From Rhodospirillaceae bacterium (GTDB taxonomy: Bacteria; Pseudomonadota; Alphaproteobacteria; UBA8366): a stretch of DNA of 24,588 nucleotides. The stretch covers positions 6,070 through 30,657 of the forward strand of contig PBKG01000017.1 of NCBI GenBank assembly GCA_002722095.1, given 5' to 3'. Positions within the stretch are counted from its first letter, which is position 1, and every line of letters begins with the position of its first letter. Under the pieces are notes generated by a model, which saw nothing but the letters and a program-made list of their open reading frames with translations, had not been told where the DNA came from and did not search any database. This document shows positions 16,693 through 24,306 of this stretch, piece after piece. The translations under genes were made by a program, and so were the position numbers.

Positions 16693-17787
16693 CTTCTTCA
16701 GCCAAGCTAGTGCTTTTTTGACGAAGCCGGGCACCGCGCGTTCATGCTTGGTGTCGATTTCGACAATTACGCTCATGCCAGCCCGAAGTTTCGGTTCGCC
16801 GCCTTGATCCACGATGGAGAGGCGCACCGGGATGCGCTGCACCACCTTGACCCAGTTGCCGGTGGCATTCTGCGGCGGCAGGATCGAGAATTCCGCCCCC
16901 GTTGCTGGGCTGATACTGGAGACTTCTGCGGTCCAGACCTTGTCTGGATAGGCGTCGACGGTGATCTTGGCGGTTTGGCGTACAAGCACGTGGGTCAACT
17001 CTGTTTCTTTGAGATTGGCTTCGACCCAAACTTTATCTGCGCCAACGATACTGAAAACGGGTTTACCGGCTACGACGTATTCGCCGACCTGTAGGTCATG
17101 TTTGGTTATGTAGCCGGAAACAGGCGCCCGAATTTCCGTGTCCTTGAGATGTAGTTCGACCCGCTCCAAACGGGCTTTTGCTTCCAGAACGCGGGGGTGC
17201 GATTCCACTTCCATCTCCGGATCGCCGCCCAGTTTGGCCAGTATTTCGCCAAGTTCTTGGCGGATGCCATCGGCGCGGCCTCGGGCGCGCTCCATATTGG
17301 AACCGGCTGCATCGAAACGGTTTTGCGTCACGACGCCGCGTTTCATCAATGCAACGCGGCGATCGAATTCTTTCTTGAAAAAGGCGGCGGATTTTTCGCC
17401 CTCCTCTAGTTCCTTGGATTTGGCCGCATAGAGTTTTTGCAGCGTCGTAATATCGTTGCGAATGATGGCGAGTTCAGCGGTGATGCCCTGGCGTTTGATC
17501 AGTAGCGTCGATTTGTCGAGACTGAACAGTAATTGATCTTTGCCGACATACTGGTTCTCCAGGACATGAATATTGGATACGCGACCCGATACGTCAGTGC
17601 TGATGGCTATCTTATCGGCTTTCACATATGCGTTTTCGGTCGAAATAAATCGGCCACCGGTCGCGTAATAATACGCACCGACTAGCAACAGAACGGCGGG
17701 GCCCAGACACAACAGAACTAATCTGATCAGAAATGGGCTCTTGAGCCGGCCGAAGACCGAAAATCCGCGTTTTACAATGCCTGCCAT
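16690..17787 (-). CDS. EmrA/HlyD-type membrane fusion protein
   Basis: The 365-residue product is a periplasmic adaptor anchored by one membrane span (about 20-42). TENAYVKAD (50-58) is the family signature of EmrA-type proteins. A lipoyl half (VSGRVSNIHVLENQYV), a coiled-coil hairpin at about 90-200, the second lipoyl half (IRAPVSGYITKHDLQVGEYV) and a beta-barrel with the family pattern LRAGMSVIVEID follow. Such adaptors connect an inner-membrane MFS or ABC pump to an outer-membrane channel. No pump or TolC gene lies beside it, so the partner is elsewhere; the convergent ABC-like protein is a possible but unsupported partner. The ATG at 17787 has GAGGAAT upstream, and a strong hairpin sits 18 bp before it. 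Confidence 0.88.
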   Translation of the reverse strand: MAGIVKRGFSVFGRLKSPFLIRLVLLCLGPAVLLLVGAYYYATGGRFISTENAYVKADKIAISTDVSGRVSNIHVLENQYVGKDQLLFSLDKSTLLIKRQGITAELAIIRNDITTLQKLYAAKSKELEEGEKSAAFFKKEFDRRVALMKRGVVTQNRFDAAGSNMERARGRADGIRQELGEILAKLGGDPEMEVESHPRVLEAKARLERVELHLKDTEIRAPVSGYITKHDLQVGEYVVAGKPVFSIVGADKVWVEANLKETELTHVLVRQTAKITVDAYPDKVWTAEVSSISPATGAEFSILPPQNATGNWVKVVQRIPVRLSIVDQGGEPKLRAGMSVIVEIDTKHERAVPGFVKKALAWLKK

Positions 17788-17804
17788 CGATATTCCTCGC
17801 TCAT

Positions 17805-17823
17805 TGCCGCTATTTTAGCGGCA
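17805..17823. promoter_or_regulatory. 8-bp perfect inverted repeat in the leader of the EmrA-like gene
   Basis: TGCCGCTA, TTT and TAGCGGCA form a perfect 8-bp stem with a 3-base centre. It ends 18 bp from the start codon at 17787 on the minus strand. No T-run follows, so it is better read as an operator for a dimeric repressor or as a leader hairpin. Efflux adaptor genes are often controlled by local repressors, but none is encoded here. Confidence 0.45.
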
Positions 17824-18017
17824 CCTTCTATGTTTATCCAAGAGGGCCACCGTTGGGGTGCCGGCGGCGTATCGATCTGCCTGTGCGATGATCCTTCGTT
17901 CAGGATACAACGTCGGTGGCTGACCATCATTGATTTGGAAATTATGTGAACGTTTTAGCGGCTTCTGCCATAATCCGCCATAGGTTTGTGGACGAGCTAA
18001 CTTTAAGGATACGAAAA

Positions 18018-18443
18018 GTGAGCGAGGGAAAATATGCGGGTGATATAAGTCCGGCCGACGCATGGGCAAAGCTTCAAAGCGATCCTGATACTGTTTTGGT
18101 GGATGTAAGAACCGATGCGGAATGGACCTATGTCGGTGCCCCTAATTTAGAAACAATAGGCAAAGAAACGGTATTTGCGGCGTGGGTTAATTACCCCGGT
18201 GGCACAAAGAATGATGAATTTATCGAACAAGTGAAAGCTGCAGGAATCCGGAAAGATCAGACCGTTCTCTGTCTTTGTCGCTCGGGTCAACGCTCGATTG
18301 CGGCGGCGATTGCGCTAACCGAACAAGGCTATGATAACGCATATAATATCCTTGAAGGATTCGAGGGCGACAAGGACGCGGACGGTCGACGGGGCGCAAC
18401 CGGCGGATGGAAAAAGCGCGGCCTACCCTGGTCGCAGTCGTAG
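18018..18443 (+). CDS. Rhodanese-like single-domain sulfurtransferase
   Basis: The 141-residue product is a single rhodanese domain. It begins with the usual SPADAWAKLQ and VLVDVRTDAEW blocks, and the active-site loop is CRSGQRS with C87 as the sulfur-carrying residue. The pattern VNYPGG before the loop and the tail GATGGWKKRGLPW are typical of short bacterial rhodaneses. It probably moves sulfane sulfur to an acceptor such as cyanide or a thiol protein; the partner is unknown. I chose the GTG at 18018 because AAGGAT lies seven bases upstream and the domain starts at once. An earlier GTG at 17946 would add 24 residues without homology. It is divergent from the EmrA-like gene and monocistronic. 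Confidence 0.9.
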   Translation: MSEGKYAGDISPADAWAKLQSDPDTVLVDVRTDAEWTYVGAPNLETIGKETVFAAWVNYPGGTKNDEFIEQVKAAGIRKDQTVLCLCRSGQRSIAAAIALTEQGYDNAYNILEGFEGDKDADGRRGATGGWKKRGLPWSQS

Positions 18444-18459
18444 GGCAAAAGGTCAGCGA

Positions 18460-18471
18460 AATACCGGTATT
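18460..18471. repeat. 12-bp perfect palindrome
   Basis: AATACCGGTATT reads identically on both strands, 16 bp after the rhodanese stop. It is a possible protein-binding site. Confidence 0.4.
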
Positions 18472-18501
18472 GGGGTACGACTCGGGGTGCGTATTGGCGG
18501 T

Positions 18502-18513
18502 CCGGGTACCCGG
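18502..18513. repeat. 12-bp perfect palindrome
   Basis: CCGGGTACCCGG is a second perfect palindrome, 30 bp after the first. It is GC-rich and could form a cruciform or a factor-binding site. Confidence 0.4.
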
Positions 18514-18560
18514 GCACGCGGTTCTGCCGATCACAATCTAAATGTTGCGAAATAAACGAA

Positions 18561-18577
18561 GAATCGAGTCTCGAATC
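18561..18577. repeat. Imperfect 17-bp palindrome
   Basis: GAATCGAG, T and CTCGAATC are symmetrical about the central T, with one mismatch in eight pairs. It is a possible operator; no known binding consensus was recognised. Confidence 0.35.
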
Positions 18578-18779
18578 TCGCGACTTGCGTGACGGTGTCG
18601 AAAATGGGATAGAAAGGCGGAAAGGTGCTGAAAACCGGGTTTTTACACGCTTTTAGATAAGATGCTTGTGTTCACTGATGTGAGCCGATAACGTCGCAAA
18701 TATTGGTGGTTATTGGCTTTTAGTGGGCTGATAGCAAAAACGAAAACGAAATGAGGGGCGACTCGCGATCGTTTAACGG

Positions 18780-18829
18780 CAAGAGCCCAGAGCTAAAATC
18801 GAAGTTAAATTCGATCGACCATGCTCTTG
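18780..18829. repeat. Nested inverted repeats upstream of the M23/bactofilin operon
   Basis: The outer arms CAAGAGC (18780-18786) and GCTCTTG (18823-18829) enclose the inner arms ATCGAA (18798-18803) and TTCGAT (18810-18815) with a GTTAAA loop. All arms pair perfectly. An RNA could fold as an outer 7-bp helix, an asymmetric internal loop and a 6-bp apical hairpin. It lies 72 bp before the M23 start, so it could be a leader element or part of a small RNA. Confidence 0.4.
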
Positions 18830-18901
18830 TTTGAAAATCGATTCCCGTAGTGGCGCAGTCACCTCTCGCCGGAATGACTTGAACGCGGGATTACTTTTTT
18901 G

Positions 18902-20410
18902 ATGCTACGGTTTCTTTCTACGGTCTTTCGGGAACGGGAACTCATTCTGCGTTCGCAAGGCCGAGTTTACTTTCTCCGGCTGACATCCGGACTTCAGGTA
19001 TGCGCCATTTTGTTGGTTGGCGGCGTCGTGCTTTGGGGTACCGGTATGACAGTGGCCTCGATTGTTCAGGGCGGTGTCATCGGCATTAAGAACGATGAGA
19101 TTCGCGAAGCGCGGGTGGGTTATGAAAACCTGTTCAAAGAAGCGCTTGGATCGCTCGGCCAATTGGAAAAAATCACCCAGTCGATCAAAAGCAATCAGGA
19201 AGTACTGGTTTCGAAGCTCGAAAAGGGCGAAGTCGCCGAGACGGGCACGCCATTGAAATCGAAGCTGTCCGAGCTTGAAGACAAAGCGCAGAAGATGAAC
19301 CAGGCGAAATCGGTACTCGCCAAGTCGCTCGACAAAATCAAATTCGAATTTGCAATGGCGGAAGACCAGCGCACCCAGATTATCGCCACACGTGCTGCTT
19401 TACGCGATCGTGTCGCGGAGCTTGAGAATCAGCTTACGGGCACTCGCAATCTGGCAACGAAGCTCGACAAAGAAGTTGCATCGCTGTCCACTGATCTTTC
19501 GCGCTCACGCACCAAACACAAAGAAGAACAAGACCGACGCGAACAACTGGTTGGTAAGGTTGAAGAGCTCGAGGAAAGCCTAGCCAAGGCTAAACAGTAC
19601 AAACAAGCTGCGGAAAAGGATCTACAGACCGTGCTCGGCCAATTAGCCAAAGCGACGGGTGAGATTCAAGATTCAGCGATTAAAGATAAGCCACTGAGAG
19701 ACCAGACCGTTGCGTTGTTAAATCGCCTGTCGGTCCTGCATTCGTCTCATGAGAATATCCTGGAGCAGCTCTCCGAACGGACGGTCGGTAATATCGAAGA
19801 GGCGGAAAAGCTGATTGCGATGACCGGAATAAAGGTCGCGAGCATTATTAAGTACGTAAAAAGCCCGACCGCTAATCAGGGGGGGCCGATGGTTCCGGCT
19901 TCGGGATCGGGTCAGCTCGCCGATGGATTGAGCGGCACGGTAATGAATGTGGACAGCAAGCTGGGGCGTTGGCAGGCATTGCGTCAGGTGCTTGGGATAA
20001 TTCCTTTGATGTCGCCTCTGGATTTTTATCACCTCGCCAGCCCATATGGGCTCCGCCGTGATCCATTCACCAAGAAGCGCGCGATGCATTATGGCGTCGA
20101 CCTTGCCGGCTGGGTTAATGCGCCGGTTTATTCGACCGCGCCAGGTAAAGTCGTTTTTGCCGGCCGCAAGGGCCGTTATGGCAAGATGGTCGAAATCGAT
20201 CACGGCTTTGGGATCAGAACAAGATATGCGCATTTGCGCAGAATATCCGTTAAAACCGGCCAGCAATTGGTCCACCGACAAAAAATAGGCGCACTGGGCA
20301 ATACCGGCCGCAGCACCGGCCCACATGTCCACTATGAAGTGCGTTTCGAAGGGAAGCCGTTGAATCCTCGCAAATTCATTATGGCAGGTAGGTATGTTTT
20401 CAAAGGCTAA
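18902..20410 (+). CDS. Membrane-anchored M23 (LytM-type) peptidase with coiled coil
   Basis: The 502-residue product has a basic cytoplasmic N-terminus, one membrane span (about 31-54), a long coiled coil (about 75-280) and a C-terminal LytM/M23 domain (about 375-490). Zinc-site residues are visible: H396 and D400 in HYGVD, and H475 and H477 in HVH. It therefore looks like an active periplasmic peptidoglycan endopeptidase rather than a degenerate activator such as EnvC. ASPYGLRRDPF and GNTGRSTGPHVHYE are family hallmarks. The bactofilin start lies inside its last codons, so the two are translationally coupled. M23 peptidases paired with bactofilins act together in cell-shape control in several alphaproteobacteria (the LmdC/BacA type). 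I chose the ATG at 18902; GCGGGAT upstream is only a weak ribosome site. Confidence 0.9.
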   Translation: MLRFLSTVFRERELILRSQGRVYFLRLTSGLQVCAILLVGGVVLWGTGMTVASIVQGGVIGIKNDEIREARVGYENLFKEALGSLGQLEKITQSIKSNQEVLVSKLEKGEVAETGTPLKSKLSELEDKAQKMNQAKSVLAKSLDKIKFEFAMAEDQRTQIIATRAALRDRVAELENQLTGTRNLATKLDKEVASLSTDLSRSRTKHKEEQDRREQLVGKVEELEESLAKAKQYKQAAEKDLQTVLGQLAKATGEIQDSAIKDKPLRDQTVALLNRLSVLHSSHENILEQLSERTVGNIEEAEKLIAMTGIKVASIIKYVKSPTANQGGPMVPASGSGQLADGLSGTVMNVDSKLGRWQALRQVLGIIPLMSPLDFYHLASPYGLRRDPFTKKRAMHYGVDLAGWVNAPVYSTAPGKVVFAGRKGRYGKMVEIDHGFGIRTRYAHLRRISVKTGQQLVHRQKIGALGNTGRSTGPHVHYEVRFEGKPLNPRKFIMAGRYVFKG

Positions 20411-20906
20411 CGAAAAAGGCACCGCTCCCCAGGTGGTGCCCTCCGGCGCTAACAAAAACCACACCCCTTCGATCATCAGCGCAAACTTGAGAATCTCGGG
20501 AAACATGGTCACGGATGGCGTGATCCAGCTCGATGGCATCGTCGACGGCGATGTGACCAGCGACGATCTCACGTTGGGTGAGTCTGCGGTTATCAACGGA
20601 TCGATCGAGGGTAATCGCGTTCGGGTCTCCGGTACCGTGAATGGAGAGATTTCAGCCCGAAGCGTCGAACTTACCCGAACCGCAAAGGTTACAGGCGATA
20701 TCAATCATACCAGTTTGATGATCGAAGCCGGTGCGTATGTGCAAGGTCTCTGCCGTCATGTTGAGATGAACGACACGAAGGCTGTCCCGAAACTTACCGA
20801 ATCAGCAAAGCCTAACCTTGTGGTGGCCGAAAAAGATAAAACGACCACCAAAGCAGCTGCCAAAGCACCAGCGGCAAAGGCTGCGGCAGGCGGTAAAAAG
20901 GGCTGA
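20394..20906 (+). CDS. Bactofilin (polymer-forming cytoskeletal protein)
   Basis: The 170-residue product has a short disordered N-terminus, a central beta-helix domain at about 28-125 and a Lys/Ala-rich tail. The beta-helix shows the bactofilin pattern of short repeated strands: ISANLRISGNMVTDGVIQLD, VDGDVTSDDLTLGESAVING, SIEGNRVRVSGTVNGEISAR and VELTRTAKVTGDI. Bactofilins polymerise without nucleotide at the inner face of the membrane and position cell-wall enzymes. The gene overlaps the M23 peptidase by 17 bp, which supports a functional pair in which the bactofilin localises the peptidase. The basic alanine-rich tail (AAAKAPAAKAAAGGKKG) may aid membrane or partner binding. It converges with the hydrolase gene across 25 bp with no terminator seen. 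Confidence 0.94.
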   Translation: MFSKANEKGTAPQVVPSGANKNHTPSIISANLRISGNMVTDGVIQLDGIVDGDVTSDDLTLGESAVINGSIEGNRVRVSGTVNGEISARSVELTRTAKVTGDINHTSLMIEAGAYVQGLCRHVEMNDTKAVPKLTESAKPNLVVAEKDKTTTKAAAKAPAAKAAAGGKKG

Positions 20907-20931
20907 GAAACCTCGATTGGTGACGCCGAGC

Positions 20932-21780
20932 TTATAGCCGGGCGAGAAACCCATCGATCGCCGCTTCCGATTGCGGCTCCCAAAGCGAAGGAACGTGCCC
21001 GGTCTCCGGGATCGTAACGGACGTGAAGTCCGGGTGGCTGTTTGCCATGCGCTCGAAGGTTTCGGGCAACAATAGGTCCGACACTTCGCCGCGGATGCCG
21101 AGCACGGGAATTTGCTTCAGCGCATAGAACAAAGGCCAAAGATCCGGCAGGTCGCCGTCACGAAGTAACGGCTTGACCATCTTCAAATCCCAATCCGGAT
21201 GAAATACACCGTCGTCGTCGATACGGTAGGTGGCTTCTGCGGCCTCCCGCCATTCTTGGTCGGACCTGAGCGACAATGTCGGAAATTTTTCTCGTAACTC
21301 CGCCGCCGCAGCATCCCAATCCGCCGGCGAGGTGTCAGTGCCGATATATTCCATGATCCTTTCGCGCCCGTTATTGGCGACTTCTGGTCCGATGTCGTTG
21401 AGGATGACAGCTTTGATGGCCGACGGCATAACCAATGCCATTCCCATCGCAAGTAGGCCGCCGAGGGATGTCCCGATTATGATGACCTTGTGCAAGCCGA
21501 GCAGCGTCAGAAGATGTCGCGCATCGTTGAGGTATGTGGTTGGAATATAGTTATAGGGATCGCTATCGCGCTCGGACTGTCCTCGTCCACGGTAATCCAT
21601 GGCAACAACGCGGTGGGTTTTCGAAAGTCGCTCAGCGGTGCGATGAAAATCCTTCGAGTTTCGTGTCAGGCCCGATAGGCAAAGTATTGGTGTTGTTGCG
21701 CGATTGGCCTCGCCATAGTCGCGAAAGTAAAGACGCAAACCATCTTGCGCGGTGAAGAGTTTCTCAGTGTAGGAAGGCAT
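20932..21780 (-). CDS. Alpha/beta hydrolase
   Basis: The 282-residue cytoplasmic hydrolase has a full apparent triad: S105 in GTSLGG, D235 in GEVSDLL and H262 in TGHVPSL. MDYRGRGQSE (61-70) and the CLSGLTRNS loop near 34 are typical of the fold; the usual HG oxyanion pair is SG here. No lid insertion identifies a substrate, so esterase, lactonase or C-C hydrolase roles are all possible. I chose the ATG at 21780, which gives a standard start for the domain (QDGLRLYFRDYG). The frame stays open to 22092, but that part lies inside the slt gene and is low-complexity in this frame. The gene follows slt by 16 bp on the same strand and is likely co-transcribed. Confidence 0.9.
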   Translation of the reverse strand: MPSYTEKLFTAQDGLRLYFRDYGEANRATTPILCLSGLTRNSKDFHRTAERLSKTHRVVAMDYRGRGQSERDSDPYNYIPTTYLNDARHLLTLLGLHKVIIIGTSLGGLLAMGMALVMPSAIKAVILNDIGPEVANNGRERIMEYIGTDTSPADWDAAAAELREKFPTLSLRSDQEWREAAEATYRIDDDGVFHPDWDLKMVKPLLRDGDLPDLWPLFYALKQIPVLGIRGEVSDLLLPETFERMANSHPDFTSVTIPETGHVPSLWEPQSEAAIDGFLARL

Positions 21781-21796
21781 CGAGGAAAGACGGAAC

Positions 21797-24142
21797 TTAC
21801 GGTGATTCTTCGAAATCGACGTCGGGCTCCGCTTCTGGAGCACTGTCTGGATCGGGTTTGGGTTCTGGTGCGGCTTGGGTCTCGGTCGAGGAATCCTCGT
21901 TGAACGATTCGCCCCACGATTCCGTGGTATCGGATTCCGAAGCTGTATCGGTCGTATCTTCACGATCAGAAGAAGATTCTTTTTCGTCACCGGTTGTCGG
22001 TTGATCAGCCGGTACGTCGGTCGGAGTTGTTGCAGTCTCGTCTTCCGGGGTGGTCTGGGTTTCTGTTTCTGTATTCGGCGTCCCATTGGCATTTAGCCGG
22101 GCGAGTTCGAAGCTTTCTTCGCCTATTGCGATGGCAACCTGAAGGTTGTGCTCGCGGCTGTGATAGACCGTGCGGTTTTCCAATACCCGTTGGACATAAT
22201 TACGTGTTTCGGTAAAGGGAATCTGTTCGATCCAATCGATCATATCGAGGATCGAAGAGCCGGGCTTGCCAAAGGCGCGAATCCAGCGTTCGACAGCGCC
22301 TGGTCCCGCATTGTAAGCCGCAAGCGCAAGGATTACCGATCCGTCGAAACGGCCTAGCATCTGTTTTAGATAGGATTGGCCGAGCCGAATATTGTAAGCG
22401 GGATCGCGAACTAAGCGAGCTTTCGAATATCGAATGCGGAGCTTCCGTGCGACCCGATGTGCGGTGCGTGGCATCAATTGCATCAGTCCGCGCGCGCCGG
22501 CTCGGCTGACTGCTTTTTGGTGGAAAGCGCTTTCCTGACGAATCAGCCCGTGCACTAACGATGCGTCCAATTCGGAATCGGTTTCCAGTTCGAGATTCGG
22601 GTAGCCGGTTTCGGTGAGTGCGATGCCTTGGCGAAGCGCATAGCGGGCCGCGTGTATCGCGTAGTCTCCGCGACCGGTCGCCTTGGCCAGTTGCCCAACC
22701 AGAACCCAAAGAGCCGGGTCCTTGTTGTTGCGGATCATGTGTCTCAGAAAACGTTTTACCAATCGTTTCTGATCCATCTGAGCCATCAAGTGCAGCAGCT
22801 GGACGAGCTCGCTTTCCTGAAACTCCTGGACCTTGGCGTCGATGGGCGTTGGCTGCGGAGGTAGCGTAAGGCGGTCCTTCGGCGATAGATGAAGGGCAGC
22901 AAGCTGACCATAGAAACGAGTATTGTGCGCGGCGGCGACACCATACCACTGGGTGGCGATTTCGGTTTTGCTCGCGGCATCGGCGGCGCGTCCGGCCCAG
23001 TAGGCGGCACGCGCCCGGCTGATCGGGTAGCGCACCTCGTTGAACAGCAGTTTGAAATGATCGAACGCGTCTTCATATTCGTGCAGAAACCTGAGCGCTA
23101 TCCATCCCGCCAGCCATTCCGCTTCGGCGCGTTCGACGCGCCCGGTTTGACCGTGGTTCTTCGCGAGCCGGTAGGCGACAGAGACATCACCGCGTCTTAG
23201 TGCCCAGCGCGCTAGAATGCGGCGTTCGAGGCCCCATTTGTCAGGTCGCGTGAGGTTCTCCGTCGGCGCGGTTTCCATAAGCTCAAAGGCTTTGTCCGTT
23301 AGGCGGTGCCGCCGCCGCCAGCGAATTCGGTCGTAGACCAGGCCCGGATCGTCCTTCAATTCGGCCGGTACCTTGCTTACGGCATAATCAACGCCCGGTC
23401 CGCGCCGGATCAATTGAATGCGCGCTTGCGCCAAACGTTGGCGGCCTTTGTCGACGAGTAGCAGTTGGCGTTTTGCCGCATAGGTTTGATCGTCCCACAA
23501 TAGCCGGTCGAGCCGATCCGCATGATCTTCTTTTGTCAGGTGCTTGCGATGTTTGCGGCGGAAGGCGCGCGCCTGTTTGTGGTTGAACTTCTTTTCGACC
23601 CACGCGGCTCTTAGCGCTTCGATACCTTCTTCCTCACGGCCTTCTTCGATCAGTGCTTCCGCAAACCGCTGGGCTGCAACACCGGAGATCGGTGGATACT
23701 TTTCGAACCATGCCAGAACCTCATCGGGTTCCATGTCTTTTGGCAATCTTTCTTGAGCCCGTAGGATCAGACGGCGGCGGTGTGGCCAATCGGGATTGTT
23801 CTCAAGGAAAGCATTGATAGCGTCGAAAGTGGCCGTGGAATTTCGAGTTTTAAGGTAGAGCCATCGGATTACCTTGGCAGGTAACGGATTTTCGGCGTTG
23901 GTGGCAATTTTCATTGCTCGGTCGAATTTCAACCGGCGCGCGGCCTTGAAGGCCCGCTTGTAAATTTTTACGTCTTCATCCGAAAGGGTAGGGGTTTCGG
24001 CATAGGCTCTAACCGGCACGTGCGCTGCCAGCGGTAGGAAGATTACGAGGCCAAAGGCCAGCAAACGCGACAAAATGTTTCGCGACAAAGCGCTCTCGCT
24101 GATTGGTTTGCCGAAACGTAGGTCCATCATATTACTTGCCAT
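21797..24142 (-). CDS. slt: Soluble lytic murein transglycosylase (Slt70-like) with acidic C-terminal tail
   Basis: The 781-residue periplasmic enzyme cleaves peptidoglycan between MurNAc and GlcNAc to leave 1,6-anhydro ends. A signal peptide spans about 1-47 (hydrophobic FGLVIFLPLAA, probable cleavage after AYA). A helical superhelical domain covers about 50-500. The SLT catalytic domain at about 520-650 has E537 in RQESAFH, then RGLMQLMP, and AAYNAGPG further on. After ARLNANGTP the last ~97 residues are a low-complexity tail rich in Thr, Glu, Asp, Ser and Pro, which ordinary Slt lacks. There is no good ribosome site before the ATG at 24142; Met5 or Met6 are alternatives. It is divergent from dapA, an arrangement seen in other alphaproteobacteria, and followed by the hydrolase gene. 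Confidence 0.94.
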   Translation of the reverse strand: MASNMMDLRFGKPISESALSRNILSRLLAFGLVIFLPLAAHVPVRAYAETPTLSDEDVKIYKRAFKAARRLKFDRAMKIATNAENPLPAKVIRWLYLKTRNSTATFDAINAFLENNPDWPHRRRLILRAQERLPKDMEPDEVLAWFEKYPPISGVAAQRFAEALIEEGREEEGIEALRAAWVEKKFNHKQARAFRRKHRKHLTKEDHADRLDRLLWDDQTYAAKRQLLLVDKGRQRLAQARIQLIRRGPGVDYAVSKVPAELKDDPGLVYDRIRWRRRHRLTDKAFELMETAPTENLTRPDKWGLERRILARWALRRGDVSVAYRLAKNHGQTGRVERAEAEWLAGWIALRFLHEYEDAFDHFKLLFNEVRYPISRARAAYWAGRAADAASKTEIATQWYGVAAAHNTRFYGQLAALHLSPKDRLTLPPQPTPIDAKVQEFQESELVQLLHLMAQMDQKRLVKRFLRHMIRNNKDPALWVLVGQLAKATGRGDYAIHAARYALRQGIALTETGYPNLELETDSELDASLVHGLIRQESAFHQKAVSRAGARGLMQLMPRTAHRVARKLRIRYSKARLVRDPAYNIRLGQSYLKQMLGRFDGSVILALAAYNAGPGAVERWIRAFGKPGSSILDMIDWIEQIPFTETRNYVQRVLENRTVYHSREHNLQVAIAIGEESFELARLNANGTPNTETETQTTPEDETATTPTDVPADQPTTGDEKESSSDREDTTDTASESDTTESWGESFNEDSSTETQAAPEPKPDPDSAPEAEPDVDFEESP

Positions 24143-24235
24143 TTATTTGGCAACATGAACAAAAGAGAATATTCAATTTTTATGCCGAGTCTTTAGCGCG
24201 ACGTTTCAAATTGGGCAAAATTTCCGGGAATACTT

Positions 24236-24255
24236 GCCGTTGCTTGAAAAACGGC
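24236..24255. repeat. Inverted repeat in the slt-dapA divergent gap
   Basis: GCCGTT and AACGGC form a 6-bp stem around an 8-base loop, about 50 bp before the dapA start. The 164-bp gap must hold both promoters; no clear -10/-35 pair was assigned. The repeat may be an operator or chance. Confidence 0.25.
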
Positions 24256-24306
24256 GTTAAGGTAGGCCTAAAGCAGGGAAATCCGGTCAAAGTAAGGTGG
24301 TAAACT

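Larger units (their letters stand above)
18444..18901. other. 458-bp gene-free stretch with palindromes and nested inverted repeats
   Basis: No convincing coding frame, tRNA or known RNA was seen here. The first 140 bp hold three palindromic sites and the last 120 bp hold a nested inverted repeat. The stretch probably contains the promoter and leader of the M23/bactofilin operon and could hide a small RNA. Confidence 0.6.

Noticed and set aside
18444..18901. tRNA or known small RNA in the gene-free stretch
   Set aside because: No acceptor/T-arm pattern or familiar RNA motif could be found by eye.
19718..20704. 328-codon open frame on the minus strand
   Set aside because: It lies opposite the M23 peptidase and bactofilin genes, whose motifs are clear; the translation shows no domain.
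21781..22092. N-terminal extension of the alpha/beta hydrolase
   Set aside because: It overlaps the acidic tail of slt in another frame and is an Arg/Pro/Gln-rich artefact of it.
22200..22949. 249-codon open frame on the minus strand
   Set aside because: It is a frame-shifted shadow within the slt gene, rich in Arg and Ser with no motif.
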